Shown piece after piece: positions 1-8,916 of a stretch of DNA of 47,548 bases (the stretch's first letter is position 1; every line of letters begins with the position of its first letter). The stretch spans positions 1-47,548 of the forward strand of contig JAMFSJ010000071.1 in the NCBI GenBank assembly GCA_026225255.1, written 5' to 3'. This DNA comes from Methylacidimicrobium fagopyrum (lineage in GTDB: Bacteria; Verrucomicrobiota; Verrucomicrobiia; Limisphaerales; UBA11358). The notes beneath the pieces were generated by a model. It searched no databases. It was not told the origin of the DNA and saw nothing but the letters and a program-made list of their open reading frames with translations. The position numbers were made by a program, and so were the translations under genes.

Positions 1-55
1 CCAGTTTTTTAGAAAACTAACCGGAACCCGACCGGCAAGATGCCTGTCCCACTAC
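1..55. repeat. Palindromic repeat, family 1, right part only (cut by window edge)
   Basis: The arm at 31-55, ending in GCCTGTCCCACTAC, matches the right arms of the elements at 25339-25418 and 27601-27680. The bases before it are T-rich like their spacers. The matching left arm would lie outside the window. The GH32 frame runs through it as ARCLSHYF, a different frame from the one used in the DUF5107-TPR and SDR genes. Confidence 0.8.
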
Positions 56-2218
56 TTTGGCCGAGGCATTCATATTTATTGCGGAATTATTTTACTGGGA
101 TTGATATGGACGACCGTCACTTACGCGCAAAATTCCAATATCGTGATCGCCGATTTTGAGGGCGCTGATTACGGCCAGTGGAAAGTCACCGGCACCGCTT
201 TCGGCTCCGGCCCAGCTCACGGCACGTTGCCCGGCCAAATGTCGGTGGACGGATTTCAAGGCCAAGGTTTGGCCAATTCCTTTCACGGCGGTGACGACGC
301 CATCGGCACACTCACCTCGCCGACATTTAAGATTCAGCAGAAGTATCTTCAATTCCTGATCGGTGGCGGCGGTTGGGAAGGCAAGACCTGCCTGAACTTA
401 CTCATTGATGGCAAAGTCGTGCGCACGGCGACCGGACCGAACATTGACCCCGGCGGCAGCGAACGTTTGCAACCGGCGCAATGGGACGTCACCGAATTTC
501 TCGGCCAACCTGCGATGTTGGAAATCGTGGACAACGCGACGGGCGGTTGGGGGCACATCAACGTGGATCAGATCGTCCAAAGTGATCAACGGATTGCGAC
601 GTCCATTATGCAGTTTGGTATCAGCCGCGAGCTACTCATTGTAAAACCTTTTCTCAATTTTCCCGTGAAGAACGGCGCGCCCAAACGTCAGGTGACCGTC
701 TTGGTGAACGGCAAGGCAGCGCGCACGTTTGACATTGAACTCGCTGATGGCAAACCGGACTGGTGGGCGTTCTTGGATGCGACCCCGTTTCTCGGTCAGA
801 CCGTCACGCTCAAGGTAAATAAGTTGGCCGAGGATTCAACGGGCTTAAGTTCGGTTGATCAATCTGACGACATCAAGGGCAGCCAAAATCTTTATCACGA
901 ACGGTTGCGTCCGCAATTTCATTTCACCTCGCGTCGCGGTTGGTTGAACGACCCGAACGGACTCGTTTATTTTCAGGGCGAATACCACTTATTCTATCAG
1001 CATAATCCTTACGGTTGGGATTGGGGCAACATGTCGTGGGGTCATGCCGTGAGTTCGGACTTGGTGCATTGGCGGGAATTGCCCGTGGCGCTTTATCCCG
1101 ATGAACATGGCACGATGTTCTCCGGATCCGCCGTGGTTGATTGGCAGAATACCGCTGGTTTTCAAACCGGTCCCCAACCCGCACTCGTCGCGATGATCAC
1201 GGCGGCGGGCAAACCGTTCACCCAGGAAATCGCCTACAGTAACGATCGTGGTCGCACTTGGAGCAAATACGAAAAGAATCCCGTGATTGCGCACATCGCA
1301 GCGGAGAATCGCGACCCCAAGGTGATCTGGTTCGCGCCGGAAAAGAAATGGGTGATGGCGCTCTATCTCGATCACAACGACTACGCGATTTTTGAATCAC
1401 CCGATTTGAAATCGTGGACTAAACTCCAGGACTTCACGCTGCCCGGCGACTCGGAATGTCCAAACTTTTTCCCAGTGCCGCTGGATGGCGATGCAAATAA
1501 TCCCCGCTGGGTTTTCTTTGGTGCCAACGGCGTTTATGTTGTGGGTAAATTTGACGGCCATAAATTCACGCCCGAAACGCAAGCTCAACGTTTGCAGAAC
1601 GGCAACTGCTGGTATGCGGCGCAAGTTTACTCCGATATTCCCACGAACGATGGCCGTTGTATTTTGATTCCGTGGGGCCGGTTACCGGATGGGGAAATCT
1701 TTCGTGGCATGACGTTCAACCAGATGATGGGATTGCCAGTCGAACTCACGTTGCACTCCTCCAGTTCCGGCGCGACATTGGCGGTCAATCCGGTGCGTGA
1801 ATTGAAATCTCTGCGCGAAACCACACACGACATTGCACCACAAACATTGAAGCCCGGTGACAATCCCTTGGCGGGAATCCACGGCGACCTGTTGGAGATT
1901 GAAGCTGAAATTGCCGTCGGGGACGCAAAAGAAATTTCCTTTGATCTGCACGGCGTAGCGGTGATTTATAATGTCGCCACTCAGAAGATTTCCTGTTTTG
2001 GCAATCAAGCAACGCTCGCGCCGAAAAATGGGAGAATTTCACTTCATATTTTTTTGGACCGTGCCGCGTTGGATATTTACAGCGGCGATGGAAGCCTTTA
2101 TTTGCCGATGGCCAAAAGATTTTCACCAACCAATCAAAGCTTGAAAATTTCCAGTTCGGGCGGCGACGCAAAAATTATTTCGCTGAAGGTTTATCAATTG
2201 AAGTCCACGTGGAAATAA
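2..2218 (+). CDS. GH32 fructan beta-fructosidase (levanase/inulinase type), 5' end outside window
   Basis: Secreted GH32 enzyme expected to release fructose from levan, inulin or sucrose. The five-blade propeller begins near base 900. WLNDPNG carries the nucleophile Asp (codon 950-952), the RDP motif with the transition-state Asp is at 1310-1318, and the EC motif with the acid/base Glu is at 1454-1459. About 260 residues before it form a beta-rich N-terminal domain. The reading frame is open to the left edge. A TTG at 101 would leave only part of a signal peptide (hydrophobic run IIYCG...LLGLIWTTVTYA, cleavage after YAQ or so), so the true start is probably upstream. The palindromic repeat at 1-55 lies in frame just before that hydrophobic run. 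It is first in an operon with the GH172 gene, 10 bases downstream. The family is certain; levan versus inulin preference cannot be read. Confidence 0.93.
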   Translation, partial: QFFRKLTGTRPARCLSHYFGRGIHIYCGIILLGLIWTTVTYAQNSNIVIADFEGADYGQWKVTGTAFGSGPAHGTLPGQMSVDGFQGQGLANSFHGGDDAIGTLTSPTFKIQQKYLQFLIGGGGWEGKTCLNLLIDGKVVRTATGPNIDPGGSERLQPAQWDVTEFLGQPAMLEIVDNATGGWGHINVDQIVQSDQRIATSIMQFGISRELLIVKPFLNFPVKNGAPKRQVTVLVNGKAARTFDIELADGKPDWWAFLDATPFLGQTVTLKVNKLAEDSTGLSSVDQSDDIKGSQNLYHERLRPQFHFTSRRGWLNDPNGLVYFQGEYHLFYQHNPYGWDWGNMSWGHAVSSDLVHWRELPVALYPDEHGTMFSGSAVVDWQNTAGFQTGPQPALVAMITAAGKPFTQEIAYSNDRGRTWSKYEKNPVIAHIAAENRDPKVIWFAPEKKWVMALYLDHNDYAIFESPDLKSWTKLQDFTLPGDSECPNFFPVPLDGDANNPRWVFFGANGVYVVGKFDGHKFTPETQAQRLQNGNCWYAAQVYSDIPTNDGRCILIPWGRLPDGEIFRGMTFNQMMGLPVELTLHSSSSGATLAVNPVRELKSLRETTHDIAPQTLKPGDNPLAGIHGDLLEIEAEIAVGDAKEISFDLHGVAVIYNVATQKISCFGNQATLAPKNGRISLHIFLDRAALDIYSGDGSLYLPMAKRFSPTNQSLKISSSGGDAKIISLKVYQLKSTWK

Positions 2219-2228
2219 TCAGGTTCGC

Positions 2229-4454
2229 ATGAAATTCATCCGGACATATTTTCAAAATAGCGCAGGGTGGCACAGGCGTCGCGCCTGTTGTTTCGGGCGT
2301 CCCGCCCAAAACCGTTTGTTGCGTAGATGGTTTTTGACTCAAGCGTGCCTGCAAACAATGTTTGCCGCGAACGAAATCCGGCGAGACGCCGGATTTTACA
2401 GGCGGGACGCCTGTGCCACCCTTTTAAGGAATTTTTTTGCACTCATTTGTGCCGCCACTCTGCTGGCTGGCGTGTCAGCATCTGCGGAGGTGACGCTGGG
2501 TTCCTTGCTCAAAGAGATGGTGGATTACAATGCCGTAGCGCGCTGGCCGCAGCCGGAATTCACCATGAAGCAAGCCAGCAGCTACGATCGTGATTCAAAG
2601 TCGCCCGATCAGCCGGGTTGGTTTGCCAATCAAGATCAAAACCAATTTATTCGCGACGAGATGTTTCAAGGTCGCATCGAACGCGTGATGATGGATGCCG
2701 ACGGCCCCGGTTGCCTCGTGCGTTTTTGGCTGACGACCGATCAAAACAAACATGGCACCTTGCGCATTTATTTGGATGGCGCGGAAAAACCGGCTTTGGT
2801 TTTTCCTGCGTTTGATTTGCTGGGCGGCGATCTTCAGCTCGCGGCTCCATTGGCGCAGCCGCATCCCGGTTATCGGGCCGAGGGCGGCGGTGGCAACACG
2901 CTTTACCTGCCGATTCCTTACGCGAAACATTGCAAGGTGACGTGGCAGGAAGCGAGCCATGGCTCGCGCTATTATCAAATCGGTTATCGCACTTACGTGT
3001 CTGGAACACTGGTGCAAAGTTTTACGCGAGAAAATTTTGAGTCGCTGCAACCGCTCATTCAATCAGTGAACACCACTTTGCTGTCGCCCCCAGACAGGTC
3101 GCGCGGGCAGAACGTTTCTACGCAGGCAATAATTCCCGCGAACACTGAAATGAATTTGCCATTGCCCGCCGGATCGCAAGCCGTGCAACGGCTCGAACTG
3201 TCCGTGCCGACGACTCTTTCGGAACAACAACTGCGGTCGCTCGTGCTGCAAATGACCTGCGATGGCGCGACGAATATCTGGTGTCCGGTGGCTGATTTCT
3301 TCGGCAGCGGCGTGGGCTTAAATCCGGTGACGAGCTGGTATCGCACGGTGAGGACGAATGGCGTAATGATTTCGCGTTGGGTGATGCCTTACGAAAAGGA
3401 CGCGCACTTCACGTTACTCAATTTGGGATCGGAGCCGGTCGCCGTGTCATTGCACGCGACGGTGGCTCCGTGGCAATGGGATGACCGTAGTTTGTATTTC
3501 CATTCGGTCTGGCATTACGAATCGGATTTACAAGCGCCGCCGCCCCGCGATTGGAATTATGTGACGATCACCGGTCGCGGTGTTTATGTGGGCGACACGC
3601 TCACGATTTTTAATCCTAATCCGGCGTGGTATGGCGAAGGTGATGAAAAAATCTGGACGGATGGTGAATCTTTCCCCTCGGATTTTGGCACCGGCACAGA
3701 AGATTATTACGGTTATTCCTACGCACCCAAACCAGTTCATCAAACGCCGTTCTGCGGTGAACCGCGAATGGATCAACCGCAGACGCAAGGCCATAACACT
3801 TCGATTCGCTCGCGCAATTTGGACGACATTCCGTTTCAGAAATCACTTCAATTCGATATGGAAATTCTGCCGTGGCGTTCCGGTGCGCTGACTTACGCCG
3901 CGACGACGTATTGGTATGCGCGTCCGGGCGCAACTTCCAATCGTCCGCCGCAACCCGAATCGGCCACGCGTCCTGTGCCCACGCTGGCCGAAGCGGTTGC
4001 GGCAAGTGCGCCGAAACATTGGCCCGGTGCGATTGAGTGTGAGCGTTTGCCAGTGCTCGCGCAGTCTGGAAATTTTTCTGTGCGCGAACAAAACATGGAG
4101 CCATTCGAGGCCCAACGTTGGAGTGGCGGTGCGCAATTACTGGCCGTTCCCCAAGCCGTGGGCGATTTCATCGAGCTCAAAATTCCCGCAACAAATACTG
4201 CACCGCAACAAATCCTGCTTTACGCCACACAAGCACCGGACTACGGCCAACTGCGATTTTTGATCAACGGTCAGGTTGTGCCCGCAACGTTTGATGGCTA
4301 CGCTACAGACGTGCACCCGGCAAAAGTGGTAAACCTCGGAACCTTTTCTCCGCGCGATGGCGCTTTCGGGTTGCGAGTCGAAGTTGTGGGAGCTAACTCT
4401 GCTGCCAGTGGCGCAAAATACTTATTCGGTTTGGATTGCCTGATTCTAAAATAA
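2229..4454 (+). CDS. GH172 (DUF2961) glycosidase, likely fructofuranosidase/difructose-anhydride type
   Basis: A 741-residue secreted protein of the DUF2961 family, now GH172, whose characterised members act on alpha-D-fructofuranosides, difructose dianhydride I and D-arabinofuranosides. The hallmarks are an early GWFANQDQ...DADGPGC segment and the central GTGTEDYYGYSY motif (Glu codon 3699-3701, likely in the active site). A C-terminal beta-sandwich domain covers roughly residues 565-741. Signal-peptide core LLRNFFALICAATLLAG ends in a VSASA-type cleavage site near residue 85, an abnormally late position, because residues 13-65 are encoded by a palindromic element (2265-2421). No ATG, GTG or TTG lies between that element and the signal core. 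The gene lies between GH32 and a sugar porter, so a fructoside substrate is inferred from context. Confidence 0.88.
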   Translation: MKFIRTYFQNSAGWHRRRACCFGRPAQNRLLRRWFLTQACLQTMFAANEIRRDAGFYRRDACATLLRNFFALICAATLLAGVSASAEVTLGSLLKEMVDYNAVARWPQPEFTMKQASSYDRDSKSPDQPGWFANQDQNQFIRDEMFQGRIERVMMDADGPGCLVRFWLTTDQNKHGTLRIYLDGAEKPALVFPAFDLLGGDLQLAAPLAQPHPGYRAEGGGGNTLYLPIPYAKHCKVTWQEASHGSRYYQIGYRTYVSGTLVQSFTRENFESLQPLIQSVNTTLLSPPDRSRGQNVSTQAIIPANTEMNLPLPAGSQAVQRLELSVPTTLSEQQLRSLVLQMTCDGATNIWCPVADFFGSGVGLNPVTSWYRTVRTNGVMISRWVMPYEKDAHFTLLNLGSEPVAVSLHATVAPWQWDDRSLYFHSVWHYESDLQAPPPRDWNYVTITGRGVYVGDTLTIFNPNPAWYGEGDEKIWTDGESFPSDFGTGTEDYYGYSYAPKPVHQTPFCGEPRMDQPQTQGHNTSIRSRNLDDIPFQKSLQFDMEILPWRSGALTYAATTYWYARPGATSNRPPQPESATRPVPTLAEAVAASAPKHWPGAIECERLPVLAQSGNFSVREQNMEPFEAQRWSGGAQLLAVPQAVGDFIELKIPATNTAPQQILLYATQAPDYGQLRFLINGQVVPATFDGYATDVHPAKVVNLGTFSPRDGAFGLRVEVVGANSAASGAKYLFGLDCLILK
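2265..2421. repeat. 157-bp palindromic element with four hairpins, in frame in GH172
   Basis: Terminal inverted repeats of 24 bp (2265-2288 and 2398-2421) match at 23 of 24 positions. Each arm is itself a hairpin of the form ACAGGCG-3 nt-CGCCTGT. Two more hairpins lie inside: GGGCG-TCC-CGCCC at 2295-2307 and a perfect 10-bp stem with loop AGA at 2374-2396. All four share the GGCG-NNN-CGCC core. It is translated as residues 13-65 of the GH172 protein, including RRDACATL, close to the RQDACPTT of the family 1 elements. Confidence 0.9.
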
Positions 4455-4456
4455 CT

Positions 4457-5770
4457 ATGAAAAAACAAATCTTCTATTGGTCGGTCGTTTCCGCACTGGC
4501 CGGATTTCTGTTTGGCTTTGACATGGTCGTCATTTCCGGCGCGGAAAAAACCATCCAATCACTCTGGGGGCTGGGGGTCGGGTTGCATGGCATTGCGATG
4601 GCCTCGGCGCTCTATGGCGCCGTCATTGGTTCACTTTTTGGGAGCTGGCCGACGGATCGTTTTGGCCGGCGGAAAACACTGTTGTGGATCGGCGTGCTCT
4701 ATTTGATTTCCGCCATCGGCTCGGCCTTCGCTCCGAATGTTTATTTATTTATCGCCGCGCGGTTCATCGGCGGTTTGGGCATCGGCATTTCCACCGTGGC
4801 CGCGCCGCTTTACATTGCCGAAATCGCCCCGCCCAAATATCGCGGACTCCTGGCGGGCATGTTTCAATTCAACATCGTCTTCGGCATTCTGATCGCGTAT
4901 GCGTCCAATTGGTTGCTCGCCGGCATGGGCGAAAATGCGTGGCGCTGGATGCTTGGCGTGGCGGCGATTCCTTCCGTTATCTACGCGGTTTTGTGCTTCG
5001 GCATTCCGGAAAGCCCGCGCTGGTTATTGGTGCGGGGAAAACGTGAACAAGGCATTCAGGTCTTGAAAAAAATTCAACCGGAAGCGTCGGCGAATGAAAT
5101 TAATTCGCTCGCGGATCAAATGGCCAATGCGTCAACGCAGACCAAAGCCACGGGTTTTTGGAGCCGCCCGTTATTGAAGCCGATCTTGCTGGCGTTCCTG
5201 ATCGCGTTCTTCAATCAACTGTCCGGCATCAATGCGATTCTCTATTTCGCGCCCCGCATTTTTGAGATGGCCGGATTAGGCGCGCAAGCCGCCTTGCTGC
5301 AATCCGTCGGCATCGGCGTGACGAATCTGGTTTTTACGTTCGTGGGACTCTGGCTGATTGACCGGTTGGGGCGCCGCACGTTGCTATATATCGGTTCCTT
5401 CGGTTACATCATTTCGTTGAGCTTGGTGGCGTGGGCTTTTTTCACCGCGCACTACGCGATCGTGCCGGCTTGTATTTTTGGTTTCATCGCGGCCCATGCC
5501 ATCGGCCAAGGCACGGTCATCTGGGTGTTCATCGCGGAAATATTTCCCAACCGTTACCGTGCCGAAGGCCAATCGCTGGGCAGTTTCACGCACTGGATTT
5601 TTGCCGCCTTATTGACAACTTTTTTTCCGAAAATCGTGACGTCCTTCGCGCCCGGTTGGGTCTTCGTTTTTTTCTGCGGCATGATGGTGCTCCAATTGAT
5701 CTGGGTGAAAACCATGGTGCCGGAAACCAAGGGCGTGGCGTTGGAAGATATTTCAGCGCGCATGGATTAG
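4457..5770 (+). CDS. MFS sugar porter (SP family)
   Basis: A 437-residue inner-membrane transporter of the major facilitator sugar-porter family, expected to import a monosaccharide with protons. It has about 12 hydrophobic segments and the family signatures in order: DRFGRRKTL after TM2, GGLGIGIS in TM4, PESPRWL before the central loop, NQLSGINAILYFAP in TM7, DRLGRRTLL after TM8, and PETKG after TM12. The ATG at 4457 is two bases after the GH172 stop; a start at 4436 would only add residues overlapping the upstream gene. Its position between fructosidases and a fructokinase-like gene suggests fructose or a short fructoside as cargo, which is an inference. Confidence 0.93.
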   Translation: MKKQIFYWSVVSALAGFLFGFDMVVISGAEKTIQSLWGLGVGLHGIAMASALYGAVIGSLFGSWPTDRFGRRKTLLWIGVLYLISAIGSAFAPNVYLFIAARFIGGLGIGISTVAAPLYIAEIAPPKYRGLLAGMFQFNIVFGILIAYASNWLLAGMGENAWRWMLGVAAIPSVIYAVLCFGIPESPRWLLVRGKREQGIQVLKKIQPEASANEINSLADQMANASTQTKATGFWSRPLLKPILLAFLIAFFNQLSGINAILYFAPRIFEMAGLGAQAALLQSVGIGVTNLVFTFVGLWLIDRLGRRTLLYIGSFGYIISLSLVAWAFFTAHYAIVPACIFGFIAAHAIGQGTVIWVFIAEIFPNRYRAEGQSLGSFTHWIFAALLTTFFPKIVTSFAPGWVFVFFCGMMVLQLIWVKTMVPETKGVALEDISARMD

Positions 5771-5809
5771 CGCTGAGCTGCGCCGGAAGTTTGCGGAAGA
5801 AAATGAATT

Positions 5810-6721
5810 ATGCACTTGGATCCTAAAAAAGTAGTGGTCGGACTGGGCGAAGTTCTCTGGGATGTTTTGCCCGGCGGCAAACAGCTCGGCGGCGCTTCCG
5901 CCAATTTCGCCTGCCACGCGCAAATGCTCGGCGCGGAAGCGTGGCTGGTTTCCAGTGTCGGCAATGATTTGCTCGGCCGCGAAATTTTCGATCGGCTGCA
6001 CCAGCTGCAAATGTCGTCGGAGGCAATCATGGTCAATCCCACCGCCCCGACCGGCAGCGTTTCCGTGGCCGTCGCGCCCGATGGCCAGCCGACATTTACC
6101 ATCCGCGAAAATGTGGCGTGGGATTTTATTTCTGCGTCCGCGTTCACACGCGCCATCGTAGCTCGGGCCGATGCTGTCTGTTTCGGCTCGCTGGCGCAAC
6201 GCAATGCCGTCTCTCGCGCCACCATCCATGCTTTGCTCGCGTTGACGCGTCCTGATGCTTATCGCGTTTTTGACATCAACCTGCGCCAGAAATTTTTCTC
6301 GGATGAAATCATTACAACTTCGCTCGCGCTGGCGAACATTCTGAAAATCAATGACGAAGAACTTCCGGTGCTCGCGCGGCTGTTCCACCTGAGCGGCGAC
6401 GTCAAAACGCAATTGGCCGAACTCGCGGAACGGTTTGATTTGAAACTCGTCGCTTTGACGCGCGGTGCTCAAGGCAGTTTATTTTATGCGCAAGGCGATT
6501 ACTCGGAGTTCGGCGGCTTTTCCAGTCACGTGGTGGATACCGTCGGTGCGGGCGATTCGTTTACGGCGACGCTGGTCATGGGACTTTTGGCCGGTTGGGA
6601 TTTGGCGCAAATCAATCGCCACGCCAATCAAGTGGCGGCCTACGTCGTCTCGCAACCGGGTGCCACGCCGATTTTGCCGGAACAGTTGCGGCTGACTCAG
6701 GATTTGGTGTTGAATGCTTGA
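5810..6721 (+). CDS. PfkB-family sugar kinase, likely fructokinase
   Basis: A 303-residue cytoplasmic ribokinase/PfkB kinase. The N-terminal substrate region reads GEVLWDVLPGGKQLGGASANF, with the GG hinge. The C-terminal signature DTVGAGDSF spans about residues 243-251, with Asp249 as the predicted catalytic base in the anion hole. The length is normal for fructokinases. The start at 5810 is preceded by GGAAGAAAA, a fair ribosome site. The gene follows the porter by 39 bases in the same operon as GH32 and GH172, so fructose is the likely substrate; PfkB members also act on other sugars, and sequence alone does not settle this. Confidence 0.9.
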   Translation: MHLDPKKVVVGLGEVLWDVLPGGKQLGGASANFACHAQMLGAEAWLVSSVGNDLLGREIFDRLHQLQMSSEAIMVNPTAPTGSVSVAVAPDGQPTFTIRENVAWDFISASAFTRAIVARADAVCFGSLAQRNAVSRATIHALLALTRPDAYRVFDINLRQKFFSDEIITTSLALANILKINDEELPVLARLFHLSGDVKTQLAELAERFDLKLVALTRGAQGSLFYAQGDYSEFGGFSSHVVDTVGAGDSFTATLVMGLLAGWDLAQINRHANQVAAYVVSQPGATPILPEQLRLTQDLVLNA

Positions 6722-6769
6722 AACGAGAACTGTCATTATCGCCGCATCGTATTTTCAAAGACCGGCTTT

Positions 6770-7951
6770 ATGTCGCAAGAACCAAAACATCACCAGATTT
6801 ATCGCGCGCTGACGGCGGACATCGGCTCCGGCAAATATCGCGACGCCGGAAAATTGCCGAGCGAAGCCCAATTGGTCCAGCGCTTCAAAGTCTCGCGCCC
6901 CACGGTCATCCAAGCCTTGCGCCGGTTGCAGGCGGATGGCTTGGTCACGCGCCGCGTCGGTGCCGGCACTTTTTTGAATCAGACGCCATCGCAAATTCCG
7001 GCGCAGATTCCTTCCGCCCAAAGTTTGGAGTTGGGCCTCTTGATTCCAGGCGTTCGCCGCGCGGGTGAAATTTTCGAAGTCATCGCCGGCGAACTCGCGC
7101 GGCTCGCGCGTTCGGCGGGTTATATGTTTTGGTGGACGGGCGGCAGCACGGAAGATTTAGAGGCGGCGGCCACACTCGCCAATGCGGAAAAAATTTGCGA
7201 TCAATTTATTCAACGCCGCGTCGCCGGTGTGTTTTTCGCGCCGTTTGAACATATGGCGAAATGCGATGCCACCAACAGCCGTCTGGTCAATCGTCTGCGT
7301 GAAGCGGGCATCACGGTGATCTTGCTGGACCGTGATATGACCACGCATCCGTTGCGGACGGACTTGGATTTGGTGGGCATTGATAATTTCATGGGCGGTT
7401 ATATTTTAGCCAACCACTTGATTAAATTAGGTTGTCGCCGGATCGGTTTTATCACCGTTCCCTTTTCCGCGCCAACCGTCATGTCGCGCGCAGCTGGAGC
7501 GCGGGAAGCGATTCTGGCGGCGAAGATCGAACTGCCGCCAAATTTCGTGCAAGTGGGTAATCCCGAAGATCCCAAATTCGCCCGGCAGATTTCTGCCGGA
7601 CGCCATCTGGACGCGATCATTTGCGGCAATGATTACACCGCTGCCGTGTTGATCCGGTCGCTGCATAATGTCGGCGTGAATGTTCCGCGCGGCTTGCGCG
7701 TCGTGGGTTTTGACGATGTGCATTACGCCACGCTCGTTTCACCGCCGCTCACTACCGTGCATCAACCGTGTCGTGAAATTGCGGTGATGGCATTCAAATC
7801 CATGCTCAGCCGCATCTCCGATCCTTCCTTGCCCGTGCAAACCATCCGGCTCACACCGCATCTGGTCGTGCGCGAATCTTGCGGTGCTTATTTGGGAACG
7901 CAGGAAACGTCCACCGCCAATAAAGTTCGCCCGGCTAAACGGCTCAAGTAA
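6770..7951 (+). CDS. GntR-LacI hybrid transcriptional regulator (AraR-like layout)
   Basis: A 393-residue regulator. Residues 1-70 are a GntR winged helix (GKLPSEAQLVQRF, SRPTVIQALRRL, GLVTRRVGAGTFL). Residues about 85-375 are a LacI/periplasmic-binding-protein sensor (LGLLIPG, LLDRD, VGIDNFMGGY, AIICGNDYTA, VVGFDDVHYA). This is the layout of Bacillus AraR, in which sugar binding releases DNA. It is last in the fructan operon, 48 bases after the kinase, so it probably senses a fructose-derived ligand and controls this operon. The operator is not visible because the operon promoter lies outside the window. Confidence 0.92.
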   Translation: MSQEPKHHQIYRALTADIGSGKYRDAGKLPSEAQLVQRFKVSRPTVIQALRRLQADGLVTRRVGAGTFLNQTPSQIPAQIPSAQSLELGLLIPGVRRAGEIFEVIAGELARLARSAGYMFWWTGGSTEDLEAAATLANAEKICDQFIQRRVAGVFFAPFEHMAKCDATNSRLVNRLREAGITVILLDRDMTTHPLRTDLDLVGIDNFMGGYILANHLIKLGCRRIGFITVPFSAPTVMSRAAGAREAILAAKIELPPNFVQVGNPEDPKFARQISAGRHLDAIICGNDYTAAVLIRSLHNVGVNVPRGLRVVGFDDVHYATLVSPPLTTVHQPCREIAVMAFKSMLSRISDPSLPVQTIRLTPHLVVRESCGAYLGTQETSTANKVRPAKRLK

Positions 7952-7988
7952 ACCCGCGCGTGTTTTTATTTTGAGATCGGAACACGGA

Positions 7989-8049
7989 CGGAGCGCCGAT
8001 CTCCTGATCGGCATCCCTAACACCGAGCCGAGCAATGCTCGGCGCTCCG
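7989..8049. repeat. Palindromic repeat, family 2, intergenic
   Basis: Outer inverted repeats CGGAGCGCCGA (7989-7999) and its complement (8039-8049) enclose two hairpins: GCCGATC-TCCT-GATCGGC and GCCGAGC-AAT-GCTCGGC. It sits between the convergent regulator and epimerase genes and may also act as a bidirectional transcription barrier. One arm closely matches the element at 20896-20963. Confidence 0.82.
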
Positions 8050-8070
8050 ATGCCGGTAATGAATCGCATT

Positions 8071-8916
8071 CTAGCGCAACGTCTGCTTTAAAAACTTCAA
8101 TCCGTCCGTAGCGATTTCATTCCGCGTTTTTTCCATGCGCCGCCAGATCGCCGCGCTGCGGGCGATGCGTGGCACGTCGAGCGTCACTGATTCGATCACG
8201 ACATCGCCTTGATAATTGATTTCCTTGAGCGCCTGACTGATGCCTTGCCAATCCGTGTGATCATTTCCCGGCGTGCCGCGATCCGAACCGCACGCATGAA
8301 TATGACCGAGATGTTTTCCGGCCCGCCGAATGGCGTCCGCCTGATATTTTTCCTCGATGTTGGCGTGAAAAGTATCCAGATGCAGTTTTAGTGCCGGCGA
8401 TTTCACAGCTCGAATCATTTTCAACCCTTGGTCAAACGTGTTGATAAAATCCGTTTCAAAACGATTCAGCGGTTCGATGCATACCAGTTTGCCCAAGGCT
8501 TCAGCGGATTGCGTCACCGACTTTAAATTTTTCACCACGGCCTGCCACTGGCGTTTGTATTCGTCCGGTGCCACCGCTTCGGCCCGCCCGACGTAAGAAT
8601 ACAGCGGACCGCCGAGCGTGGGGCAATCCAGGATTTGCATCTGATCCAAAAGCGTTCGCAAATATTTCACACCCGTAGCCTGACTTTTTTGAGAGCCGCG
8701 CAAATCCCTTTCCGCATTCATCGCCGCGCAGACCGAACCGCAGCGCAAGCCGCATTTATCTAATTCGGCTTTTACCAACACCGGATCAATGTGCGCCGGA
8801 TCTTCGATGAGCAATTCCACCGCATCGAATCCCCACTTTTTGAATTGCCGAAAGAGAGAGGTGTTTTGGTTGGTGAAGGGAGAGACAAACAAAACGGTGT
8901 TGATACTGAATTTCAT
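8071..8916 (-). CDS. Ketose 3-epimerase (D-tagatose/D-psicose 3-epimerase family)
   Basis: A 281-residue TIM-barrel sugar epimerase of the AP-endonuclease-2 fold. The metal ligands of Pseudomonas cichorii D-tagatose 3-epimerase (Glu152, Asp185, His211, Glu246) map with a constant offset of four to Glu148 (in IEPLNRFE), Asp181 (LDTFHANIEE), His207 (GHIH) and Glu242 (VVIES). Substrate-contact His188 and Arg217 map to His184 and Arg213. The enzyme should interconvert ketoses at C3, for example fructose and psicose or tagatose and sorbose. It converges with the fructan operon and probably has its own promoter in 8917-9187. The fold and metal site are secure; the substrate is inferred. Confidence 0.88.
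   Translation of the reverse strand: MKFSINTVLFVSPFTNQNTSLFRQFKKWGFDAVELLIEDPAHIDPVLVKAELDKCGLRCGSVCAAMNAERDLRGSQKSQATGVKYLRTLLDQMQILDCPTLGGPLYSYVGRAEAVAPDEYKRQWQAVVKNLKSVTQSAEALGKLVCIEPLNRFETDFINTFDQGLKMIRAVKSPALKLHLDTFHANIEEKYQADAIRRAGKHLGHIHACGSDRGTPGNDHTDWQGISQALKEINYQGDVVIESVTLDVPRIARSAAIWRRMEKTRNEIATDGLKFLKQTLR

Noticed and set aside
101..130. TTG at 101 as the GH32 start
   Set aside because: It would cut off most of the hydrophobic signal-peptide core, which is encoded upstream in the open frame.
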